DNA of 64,000 bases from Shewanella kaireitica (GTDB lineage Bacteria > Pseudomonadota > Gammaproteobacteria > Enterobacterales > Shewanellaceae), in assembly GCF_023284045.1 (NCBI RefSeq), contig NZ_JAKIKQ010000004.1:283097-347096 (forward strand), given 5' to 3'. The notes beneath the pieces were generated by a model. It was given only the letters and a program-made list of their open reading frames with translations, was not told the DNA's origin and did not search any database. Below are positions 56,743 through 64,000 of this stretch, one piece after another; the first letter of the stretch is position 1, and each line of letters begins with the position of its first letter. Made by a program: the position numbers and the translations under genes.

Positions 56743-57801
56743 ATGACTAAAAAATATATTGAAATTGACGGAAAACGAATCGGTTTAGAATACAAACCAT
56801 ATATCATTGCAGAATTGTCCGCTAATCATAATGGTGATATTGAAAATGCCTTAAAGACTATTGAGGAAGCTGCTAAATGTGGTGCGGACGCAATCAAAAT
56901 TCAGTCATACACCCCTGATACAATGACCATTGATTGTGATAATGAGGACTTTCAGGTACGCGGTGGGCTATGGGATGGATATAGTCTATATCATTTATAT
57001 AAATGGGCTCATACACCGTTTGAATGGCACGCGCAATTATTCGCTAAAGCAAAAGAAGTTGGAATTACATTATTTTCAACCCCTTTTGATGAAACCGCAC
57101 TTGAATTACTAGAGGAACTAGATGCGCCTGCGTATAAAATTGCTTCATTTGAATTGACCGATCTTCCGCTTATTAAGCGTGTTGCACAAACGGGTAAACC
57201 AATGATCATGTCAACAGGCATGGCAAATTTAGATGAAATTGAAGATGCAATCAAAACAGCAAGGGAGAACGGCTGTAATGATTTAGTTGTGCTTCATTGC
57301 ATCAGTGCTTACCCTGCACCGTTTGAGCAGTCAAATCTAGCTACAATAAGTGATCTTTCAGAACGATTTGATGTTATTTCTGGTCTTTCTGACCATACAT
57401 TAGGTACAGTTGTTTCAATAACTTCGATTGCGTTTGGTGCATGTTTAATTGAAAAACATTTTATTTTAGACCGTAACGATAAAGGTGCTGATTCAGAATT
57501 CTCTATTGAGCCTCACGAATTAACAAGATTAGTGGAAGAAACTGAAGCAGCGCATAAAGCCATTGGTGTCGCTGGTTATGAAAGAAAAACGGTTGAAAAT
57601 TCTAGCATGAAATTTAGACGTTCATTGTATTTCGTCGAAGATATAAAAGCAGGTGAAGTTATTACTGACAAACATGTTAGGCGTATTCGTCCAGGTTTTG
57701 GTTTAGCTCCAAAATACCTTGAAGATATAATTGGTAAAAAAGTTAAAGTTGATATTGAAAGAGGTACTGCAACCAAATGGGAGTTAATTGCGGATGTCTA
57801 A
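56743..57801 (+). CDS. pseI: Pseudaminic acid synthase PseI (352 aa)
   Basis: Condenses the PseG product with phosphoenolpyruvate to give pseudaminic acid or a derivative. It is a NeuB family TIM barrel (about 15-285: PYIIAELSANHNGDIENALK, ADAIKIQSYTPDTMT, STPFDETALELLEELDAPAYKIASFE, SGLSDHTLG, EKHFILDR) plus a C-terminal SAF/antifreeze-like domain (about 290-350: SSMKFRRSLYFVEDIKAGE). GTG codons at 56725 and 56734 are in-frame alternatives to ATG 56743. Confidence 0.94.
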   Translation: MTKKYIEIDGKRIGLEYKPYIIAELSANHNGDIENALKTIEEAAKCGADAIKIQSYTPDTMTIDCDNEDFQVRGGLWDGYSLYHLYKWAHTPFEWHAQLFAKAKEVGITLFSTPFDETALELLEELDAPAYKIASFELTDLPLIKRVAQTGKPMIMSTGMANLDEIEDAIKTARENGCNDLVVLHCISAYPAPFEQSNLATISDLSERFDVISGLSDHTLGTVVSITSIAFGACLIEKHFILDRNDKGADSEFSIEPHELTRLVEETEAAHKAIGVAGYERKTVENSSMKFRRSLYFVEDIKAGEVITDKHVRRIRPGFGLAPKYLEDIIGKKVKVDIERGTATKWELIADV

Positions 57802-58468
57802 TTCTGTATTAGTTGTAGTTGCACACGCTGATGATGAAGTACTTGGCTGTGGTGGGACGATAGCAAGGCACGTCAAACACGGGGATCTCGTTACAGTTGT
57901 CTTTATGACTGATGGAGTTTCATCACGCTTAAATTCTAATGCTGAATTAGGAGATATTCGTAATAATGCTGCAAACAATGCACTCAGTATTCTTGGTGTT
58001 GAAAATGTTCATTCTTACGCATTTCCTGATAATAAAATGGATAGTGTGCCTCTATTAGAGGTTGCTCAGGCTATAGAAAAAGTCCTTAATGTATGTAACC
58101 CCAATATCATTTATACTCATTTTTCACATGATTTAAACGTGGACCATCGAGTCACGCACCAAGCGGTATTAACGGCGTGCCGTCCACAGCATTGGTCATC
58201 AGTGAAAGAAATATATACGTTTGAGGTTCTTTCGTCTACAGAATGGAACTCAAAATCTTTAATTCAATTTACGCCTCAGAAAATTGTTAATATTACAGGG
58301 TTTTGGGATAAAAAATTGATGGCATTAAAATGCTATTCAAATGAGATGAGAGATTTCCCACATAGTCGAAGTTATGAGTGTGTCGAAGCTTTAGCTATTT
58401 TACGTGGGGCGACTTATGGGGTGAATAAAGCAGAAGCATTTCAAATAGAAAGGATAATCTCAGGATGA
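57794..58468 (+). CDS. PIG-L/LmbE family deacetylase (224 aa)
   Basis: Zn-dependent N-deacetylase fold acting on N-acetyl sugars. The first metal motif is AHADDEVLGCGGT; the second metal His is in HFSHDLNVDHRVTH. The start is ATG 57794, with TTG 57788 also in frame, and overlaps the pseI end by 8 nt. In this operon it may remove an acetyl group from a nonulosonic acid or precursor before a different acyl group is added by the formyltransferase-type proteins; this is inference. It ends where the decayed synthase begins. Confidence 0.88.
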   Translation: MSNSVLVVVAHADDEVLGCGGTIARHVKHGDLVTVVFMTDGVSSRLNSNAELGDIRNNAANNALSILGVENVHSYAFPDNKMDSVPLLEVAQAIEKVLNVCNPNIIYTHFSHDLNVDHRVTHQAVLTACRPQHWSSVKEIYTFEVLSSTEWNSKSLIQFTPQKIVNITGFWDKKLMALKCYSNEMRDFPHSRSYECVEALAILRGATYGVNKAEAFQIERIISG

Positions 58469-59423
58469 TAAAAGACATTGAAATCATTGGGGTGAACCAT
58501 GCTCATTATATAATAGCAGAGCTATCTTCTAACCGTAACGATGATATTAATCGAGCCTTTTAGGTTATGGAAGAAGCGAAAGCACCTTGTTCTGATGAAC
58601 TAAAAATTCAACAACATGTGTGAAATAATGATAAGAGACTATGACTCGGGAGAACTCTAAATCTTGGGTGGTTTATGGTTAGGGGAAAGTTTATATTCAT
58701 TATATAAAGATGCTCACTTAGCGTAGGAATGGAATAACTGTTATTTGAGAAAGGTAAAGAACTTGGTATAACCATATTTAGTACTCCTTTTGATTTCTCA
58801 GTTGTAGATTTATTAGTAGAGCTGAATGCGCTGGCATACAAATTTGCTTCGTTTGAATTGATAGATTTACCCTTAATTAAGTGCGTGGCACAAACAGGCA
58901 AACCAATGATTTTTCGACTGGCATGGGAAACCTACAGAAAATAGCTGAAGGAATTGAAACTGCTCGAGCTAACGTCTTGAAGAGCTCATCATTTTACAGT
59001 GTGTAAGTGGTTCCCCTGTTTCTGCAGAACAATATAATTTAAAGATAATCAGTTTTAATGCTCAGAGTTTCGACATTTTGTTAGATTTACCAGGTCACAC
59101 AATTGATAATGCAACTTCAATTGCTGCAGTAGCTTTAAAAGCTTGTTTAATTGAAAAACAAGTCACCGTGACTGAGATTGTGAAAGAGCAGATGATAGCT
59201 TTTCCTTAGAACCTCATGAGTTATTAAAGTTGTGCAAAGATTCAAAACGGCATGGCAAGTAACCGGTCGCGCAAATTATGAGCGAACAGAGTTTGAAAAA
59301 GCAAATGTAAAATTCCGCCGCTCTTTATGTTGTAAAAATATTGAAGAAGGTGAAAAATTCACTTCAGATTATATCCGAAATATTCGGGGCCGTTTTGGTT
59401 TACCATCGAAGCATTATGAATAA
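58465..59423 (+). pseudogene. Decayed second PseI/NeuB-like synthase
   Basis: It begins ATG at 58465 with YIIAELSSNRNDDINRAF then TAG. It continues through other frames with [36 protein letters not shown] and VAQTGKPMI, and ends with ANVKFRRSLCCKNIEEGEKF and GRFGLPSKHYE before TAA at 59421-59423. All pieces align in order with pseI at 56743-57801, so it is one collinear gene with several stops and frameshifts. The differences show an old paralogue, not a fresh duplicate. Confidence 0.88.
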
Positions 59424-59529
59424 ATTTTAGGTAGGAAGCGGTTCAAGATATAAAGAAGAGATACAGCATTACTAGATGACATGATTATAAAATAGATTAA
59501 ACATAAAAACTTGGTGATAAACATATCAT

Positions 59530-59752
59530 TCTTCTACGAATCTTGTCTCTAATGTTTTAAATGCTGCTATTCCTATTTTTCTCATTCCAATTTTAACTTT
59601 TATTTTTGGCCGGCAGGTATACGGTCAAATAGCAATGCTCTAAACTTTTTAGTTGGTTTAGCAGCATTTTCAAGGGGGGCGAAATCCTTCCCAAGATGTT
59701 TATTCTGTTTCTGCGAGAGTGTTATAGGTAAACAGAAATGCTGAATGATGAA
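59530..59752 (+). pseudogene. Remnant of a Wzx-type flippase (N-terminal end)
   Basis: One frame reads NLVSNVLNAAIPIFLIPILT and then GRQVYGQIAML before a stop at 59641. The pattern is the start of Wzx/RfbX flippases (NxxxNxxNAxIPFLLLPILTRYL...YGxIAxF). Shifted frames continue with LVGLAAFS and SVSARVL-VNRNAE, which fits the following GLSVxGAxNR motif. Nothing of the remaining roughly 350 residues is present. No intact flippase or Wzy is seen in the window. Confidence 0.68.
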
Positions 59753-59850
59753 TATACCGATTTTAGAGTATGTGTGGAGTGCAGTATTCGGCTCTGTAAA
59801 CGAAAATTTGACATTTGTAATGTCACCTTTAGATTGTAAGCGATAAAGCT

Positions 59851-61260
59851 ATGAATTTTAAAAATGATATAGATAGGTTGTTAATGTCTTCTTTAACAAT
59901 CAAAGGAAGCCAGATATCTTGTCTGGATGCGCTAATTTGGATTGAACAAAGAAAGAAAGAAGTTCATGTAAATATTGAGAAAACTAAACTCAGCCAATTA
60001 GATCTGTGGAAAGTGAATAAAGAAGCTGGTCATGTTGAGCATCATTCTGGTGGTTTTTTTCGAATAGAAGGCTTGGATGTACATATTAGAAAAATAGACG
60101 GTGATGAAAAAAAATGGAACCAGCCTATTATAAATCAACCAGAAATTGGATTTTTAGGTTGTATTGTAAAAGAAATAGATGGAATTCTTCATTTTCTGGT
60201 ACAAGCAAAAATTGAACCAGGAAATGCAAATGTTGTACAGTTATCGCCGACCTTACAAGCCACAAGAAGTAACTATACGCAAAGGCATAATGGTAAGAAG
60301 CCAAAATATCTGGATTTATTTTTAAATAAAAACAAATCCAAAGTACTGCTTGATACATTGCAATCTGAACAAGGGGCCAGATTTCTAAGAAAAAGAAATA
60401 GAAATATCATCATTGAAATAAAAGAAAATATCGAAGAGTCTAATGATTATAAGTGGTTAACATTAGGTCAGATTAAGTACCTTACACGATATGACAGTAT
60501 TGTTAATATGGATTTGAGAACTGTTATTTCATGTATACCATTTCACCAAACTACAGAAAAAAACTTTACAAGCGATAAAGTCATAAATCAAGGCAATGAG
60601 TTTTTGAGTTGCCTTTATAACGAATATAGTTATGAAAGAGGTGAAGATTTACAATCTTGGCTTACAGGCATGAAATCTATAACGGATTTGTATGTTAAAA
60701 AGAAACCCATTGGTCAGTTGGATGGCTGGGAGTTAAACGAAGAAGCACTTAGCCATAAAGATGGGTTGTACTTTGATGTGTTGTGGGTATCTGTTGAAAT
60801 TATGCACAGAGAAGTTGCTAAGTGGGATCAGCCGATATTAGCACCAAGAGGGCAGGGTGTCATAGCATTTATTGTTAAACGTATAAATGGAATTTTACAT
60901 TTTTTGGTGCAAGCGGAAATTGAAAGTGGTAATTTCGACCTGTATGAATTTGGACCAACAGTGTCTTGTGTTCCATCTAACCATGAAAATCAAAAAGTTC
61001 CTTTTTTAGATTATGTCTTGGCTGCAGATAAAGAAATGATACTTTTTGACGCGTTACAATCTGAAGAAGGTGGTAGGTTTTACCATGAAGAGAATCGAAA
61101 CATCATAGTTTTAGCTGATGATGATTTTTCAACAGATGTACCAAATAATTTCAAATGGTTTACATTGCGTCAATTGTTGCAGTTCAATATGTACAATAAC
61201 TATCTAAATATTGGGGCGAGAAGTTTGATTTCATCGATTCAATTTTTAAGTACAAAGTAG
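59851..61260 (+). CDS. NDP-hexose 2,3-dehydratase family protein (469 aa)
   Basis: The TylX3/EvaA/SpnO type enzyme removes the C2 hydroxyl of dTDP-4-keto-6-deoxyglucose, giving a 3,4-diketo-2,6-dideoxy sugar. The protein is an internal tandem duplication, as expected: each half has a WDQP/WNQPI motif, a GxxxxIVKxIxGILHFLVQAxIExGN block (about 107-128 and 342-364), then LQSEQGARF or LQSEEGGRF and a FKWxTLRQL-type end. The length matches the family. The AT-rich composition suggests acquisition by transfer. The Shine-Dalgarno is weak. Confidence 0.9.
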   Translation: MNFKNDIDRLLMSSLTIKGSQISCLDALIWIEQRKKEVHVNIEKTKLSQLDLWKVNKEAGHVEHHSGGFFRIEGLDVHIRKIDGDEKKWNQPIINQPEIGFLGCIVKEIDGILHFLVQAKIEPGNANVVQLSPTLQATRSNYTQRHNGKKPKYLDLFLNKNKSKVLLDTLQSEQGARFLRKRNRNIIIEIKENIEESNDYKWLTLGQIKYLTRYDSIVNMDLRTVISCIPFHQTTEKNFTSDKVINQGNEFLSCLYNEYSYERGEDLQSWLTGMKSITDLYVKKKPIGQLDGWELNEEALSHKDGLYFDVLWVSVEIMHREVAKWDQPILAPRGQGVIAFIVKRINGILHFLVQAEIESGNFDLYEFGPTVSCVPSNHENQKVPFLDYVLAADKEMILFDALQSEEGGRFYHEENRNIIVLADDDFSTDVPNNFKWFTLRQLLQFNMYNNYLNIGARSLISSIQFLSTK

Positions 61261-61266
61261 GTTTAA

Positions 61267-62229
61267 ATGAAGAAAACAATAGGGATTTTAGGGTGTGCTA
61301 GTATCGCTGAAAAGTTTATAATTCCCAATTTACTAAGTTCAGACAAATTTAAACTCATTGGCATTGCTAGTCGAGACATGTCAAAAGCAACAGAGTTTGG
61401 TGACAGGTTTGGAATTAAGCCATTTGGGGACTATCAAGAATTAATAGATAGTAAGCCCGATTGTATCTATATTCCATTGCCAAATGCACTTCATTTTGAA
61501 TGGGTTAGAAAAGCGTTGCTAAGCGACATAAATGTAATAGTTGAGAAATCTTTAGCTACTAGCAACAATGACGTTAACGAGTTAAATAATATTGCAAAGA
61601 AAAACGACTTAGTGTTGTTTGAGAATTTTCAATTCAGATTTCATAAACAGTTTGATTTTATTAAACAGAGTATTAATAATAAACTGATTGGAGAAGTTAG
61701 GTCTATAAGGGCATCTTTCGGCTTTCCGCCTTTTATTGATAATAATAATATAAGATACAAAAAAGAATTAGGTGGTGGAGCTCTACTTGACGCAGGTGCA
61801 TACACCATTAAGATTTCAACATTATTGTTAGGAAATACTATTTCAGTAAGTTCTAGTGTCATGAATTACACTAAAAATCATGAGGTTGATATCTTTGGAA
61901 GTGGGATGTTACTAGAACACACAAATAAAGTTGTTTCCCAAGTCGCATACGGTTTTGATAATCATTATCAAAACTGTCTCGAAATTTGGGGCAGTGATGG
62001 TGTGTTAGTTGCTGACCGTATTTTTACCGCTGGACCATCAATAAAGGCAAAGGTGCTTGTTAAAACTTCCGAGTTTGTCAATGAACATACTTTTCAGGAT
62101 AATCATTTTGAAAATATGATCAATTATTTTTATGGTTTATTAGTGGGCACTGAAAGTAAAAGTGAAGAATACAAACAAAATTTAAAGCAGTCTCAATTGT
62201 TAGCGGAATTTATTAAAAATGCGAAATAA
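61267..62229 (+). CDS. Gfo/Idh/MocA oxidoreductase, probable NDP-sugar 3-ketoreductase (320 aa)
   Basis: NAD(P)-binding Rossmann domain (GILGCASIAEKFIIPNLL, about 4-21) and a C-terminal Gfo/Idh domain (about 125-315: GGGALLDAGAYTIKIS). The motif normally EKP is EKS here (VIVEKSLAT). Next to a 2,3-dehydratase the expected role is reduction of the C3 ketone, as in TylC1/SpnN/KijD10; this is inferred from the pairing. It overlaps the next gene by 11 nt. Confidence 0.85.
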   Translation: MKKTIGILGCASIAEKFIIPNLLSSDKFKLIGIASRDMSKATEFGDRFGIKPFGDYQELIDSKPDCIYIPLPNALHFEWVRKALLSDINVIVEKSLATSNNDVNELNNIAKKNDLVLFENFQFRFHKQFDFIKQSINNKLIGEVRSIRASFGFPPFIDNNNIRYKKELGGGALLDAGAYTIKISTLLLGNTISVSSSVMNYTKNHEVDIFGSGMLLEHTNKVVSQVAYGFDNHYQNCLEIWGSDGVLVADRIFTAGPSIKAKVLVKTSEFVNEHTFQDNHFENMINYFYGLLVGTESKSEEYKQNLKQSQLLAEFIKNAK

Positions 62230-63307
62230 TAACCCAAAGATCTACGTGACACAGCCAAGTCTGGCTTCATTAGATGACTTTTCAGAATTACTTTCAAGCC
62301 CATGGAGGTCTGGTGTGCTAACACATAATGGACCGCTAGTTCAGCAGTTGGAGAATGACCTTTGCATAAAGCTCAATCTAAATAATTTTACTTCAGTTGT
62401 GAATGGAACAATGGCTTTACAGTTGGCTATCAAGGCTCTTCAATTAAAAGGTCAGATTATTACAACTCCATTTAGTTGGGTTGCAACGGTAAGCTCTATT
62501 AAATGGGAGAACTGTAAACCTATCTTTTGCGACATTGATCCGGAAACTTTAAATATTGATGTTAATAAAATTGAGTCTCTGATCACGGACGATACAGTTG
62601 CAATTATGCCAGTCCATGTATTTGGTAATCCATGTGATATCATTGGAATTGAAGAAATAGCAAAAAGGCATAAGTTACCCGTTATTTACGATGCGGCTCA
62701 TGCAGTTGGTTCTACATTCAATGGAAATAGCATTTTGAATTACGGTGACATATCTGCTACAAGTCTACACGCCACGAAAATTTTCAATTGTGGTGAAGGA
62801 GGTGGCTGTGTAACTAATTCAGAACTGTTACGAGATAAAATAAGACGTTTAAGGTTTTTTGGGCATGATGATGAGAAAAATATAGTCGAAGACGGCCTAA
62901 ATGGAAAGATGACCGAGATACATGCTGCGCTCGGTATTCTTAACTTGAAAGAGTTTGATAGTGTATTGGCGTGGAGAGAGCACAAATACAAGCTATATTT
63001 AAGTCGATTGGCACAAAATGAAAAGTTATCTTTTCAAAAATTAACACCAGGAACCAACTATTCATATTTTCCGGTTATTTTTGATGAAGAGGCTACCCTC
63101 CTAAAAGTGGTGAAAGTTCTTAATGATAATAATGTATTCCCACGTAGATATTTCTACCCCTCTTTAAACACTTTGACAAATATAGTGGATGCGCAAGATA
63201 CACCTGTTTCTGAGGATATTGCAAAAAGAATTTTATGCCTACCTCTTTACACAAATCTGTCAGATAGTGATATCGATAGAATTTCAACTTTAATTAATAC
63301 AATATAA
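62219..63307 (+). CDS. DegT/DnrJ/EryC1 sugar aminotransferase (362 aa)
   Basis: PLP-dependent NDP-sugar transaminase. It has VIYDAAHAVGSTFNG with the cofactor Asp and the Schiff-base Lys in SLHATKIFNCGEGGG. The HATK-xF-x-x-x-EGG form resembles dTDP-4-amino-4,6-dideoxyglucose transaminases (VioA/RffA group), which favours C4 amination. It is distinct from pseC in this window (HPVK). Its stop overlaps the next start (TAATG). Confidence 0.88.
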   Translation: MRNNNPKIYVTQPSLASLDDFSELLSSPWRSGVLTHNGPLVQQLENDLCIKLNLNNFTSVVNGTMALQLAIKALQLKGQIITTPFSWVATVSSIKWENCKPIFCDIDPETLNIDVNKIESLITDDTVAIMPVHVFGNPCDIIGIEEIAKRHKLPVIYDAAHAVGSTFNGNSILNYGDISATSLHATKIFNCGEGGGCVTNSELLRDKIRRLRFFGHDDEKNIVEDGLNGKMTEIHAALGILNLKEFDSVLAWREHKYKLYLSRLAQNEKLSFQKLTPGTNYSYFPVIFDEEATLLKVVKVLNDNNVFPRRYFYPSLNTLTNIVDAQDTPVSEDIAKRILCLPLYTNLSDSDIDRISTLINTI

Positions 63308-63900
63308 TGGAAAAAGTTTTGATCGGCGCAGGTGGCGCGGCACGTGAAATCATGGCACATATGAAAAACATGGATATGAAATGTTTTGTTGATGACAAAT
63401 ATTTTGAAGAAAATAGTAAAAACATCTACCCTATTTCGTCTTTCAACTCAAAAACGATGTGTACGCTAATTGCCGTTGGAGATTCTAATGACAGAAAGTT
63501 ATTATTTGGTAAATTGCCAGCAGACACCCAGTTTTTTTCATTTATACATGAATCAGCTCAAATTATGGATAAAAATGTCATTCTTGGACAAGGCGTTTTT
63601 ATTTCTGCGAATTGTGTTATCACAACCAACATAAAAATCGGAAGTCATAGTTATATAAACCGAGGTGCTATGATAGGGCATGACTGCAATATTGGTAAGT
63701 TTTTTACCATGATGCCCAGTTCAGTACTGTCTGGAAGCTGTTCAGTTGGAGATAATGTATTGATTGGAGCGAACGCTTCAATTAGGGAAAATGTAACTAT
63801 TTCGAGTAATGTAGTAGTTGGCATGCAATCAGCCGTGCTAAATAATATTGTTGAAGAGGGGACTTACGTAGGAGTTCCTGCTAAGCTATTAAGCTATTAA
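63307..63900 (+). CDS. PglD/NeuD-type sugar O/N-acyltransferase (197 aa)
   Basis: The N-terminal Rossmann-like domain (1-75: VLIGAGGAAREIMAHM) and C-terminal left-handed beta helix of hexapeptide repeats (about 85-190) are typical of N-acetyltransferases for 4-amino NDP-sugars. The catalytic His lies in GAMIGHDCNIG. Its substrate is probably the amino sugar made by the preceding gene. The last six codons (AAG CTA TTA AGC TAT TAA) are the first units of the 8-bp tandem repeat that follows. Confidence 0.88.
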   Translation: MEKVLIGAGGAAREIMAHMKNMDMKCFVDDKYFEENSKNIYPISSFNSKTMCTLIAVGDSNDRKLLFGKLPADTQFFSFIHESAQIMDKNVILGQGVFISANCVITTNIKIGSHSYINRGAMIGHDCNIGKFFTMMPSSVLSGSCSVGDNVLIGANASIRENVTISSNVVVGMQSAVLNNIVEEGTYVGVPAKLLSY

Positions 63901-64000
63901 GCTATTAAGCTATTAAGCTATTAAGCTATTAAGCTATTAAGCTATTAAGCTATTAAGCTATTAAGCTATTAAGCTATTAAGCTATTAAGCTATTAAGCTA
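63883..64000 (+). repeat. 8-bp tandem repeat (AAGCTATT), about 14.75 copies, reaching the window end
   Basis: Perfect AAGCTATT units from 63883 to the last base, with no variation. They begin within the 3' end of the acyltransferase gene and supply its stop codon. The full length is unknown because the window ends inside the array. Confidence 0.97.

Noticed and set aside
59232..59423. 62-codon frame that could pass for a small gene
   Set aside because: It is the C-terminal SAF-like piece of the decayed PseI-like synthase, in order with the other fragments.
63883..64000. Possible CRISPR array
   Set aside because: Units are 8 bp, contiguous and without spacers; it is a simple tandem repeat.

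Overview
The window reads as chromosomal DNA of a marine gammaproteobacterium of the Shewanella type (Alteromonadales). The evidence is the FlrA/FlrB/FlrC polar-flagellum regulators, the FlhF/FlhG polar-placement pair, the order fliA-cheY-cheZ-cheA-cheB-parC-parP-cheW-DUF2802, tandem flagellins, and small TACCAAT...ATTGGTA elements scattered between genes.

Positions 1-38255 hold almost a complete late half of a polar flagellar and chemotaxis locus, all on the + strand. In order: two near-identical flagellins (the first cut by the window edge), flaG, fliD, a FliT-like chaperone, fliS, flrA, flrBC, fliEFGHIJ, fliKLMNOPQR-flhB, flhA-flhF-flhG-fliA, cheYZAB, a membrane protein of unknown role, parC, parP, cheW and a DUF2802 gene. 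The sequence supports a transcription hierarchy: sigma-54 type -24/-12 sites precede flrB, fliE, fliK and flhA, and a near-perfect sigma-28 site precedes the second flagellin. Two minus-strand genes follow (38484-40486), a free-standing FlhB C-terminal domain and a FliK-like protein.

Positions 40718-45778 are a connecting region: mlaA, an rssB-type response regulator, a broken four-helix-bundle gene, a MITE, a POT-family peptide transporter (minus strand) and rfaH. A 1.1-kb untranslated leader follows, with a perfect ops element (46525-46536), the recruitment signal for RfaH. It leads into a surface-polysaccharide cluster: an SLBB export protein, a four-helix-bundle protein and a Wzz chain-length regulator.

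Positions 51461-58468 encode a pseudaminic-acid type pathway (pseB, pseC, pseF, pseG, pseI). No PseH acetyltransferase is seen. Two different formyltransferase-fold proteins and a PIG-L deacetylase sit in the operon instead, which suggests an unusual N-acyl decoration. Positions 58465-59760 are a graveyard: a decayed second PseI-like synthase and the N-terminal remnant of a Wzx flippase. Positions 59851-63900 are AT-rich and carry a compact four-gene set (NDP-hexose 2,3-dehydratase, Gfo/Idh 3-ketoreductase, DegT aminotransferase, PglD/NeuD-type acyltransferase) that fits synthesis of a nucleotide-linked 4-acylamino-2,4,6-trideoxyhexose. The window ends inside a long 8-bp tandem repeat.
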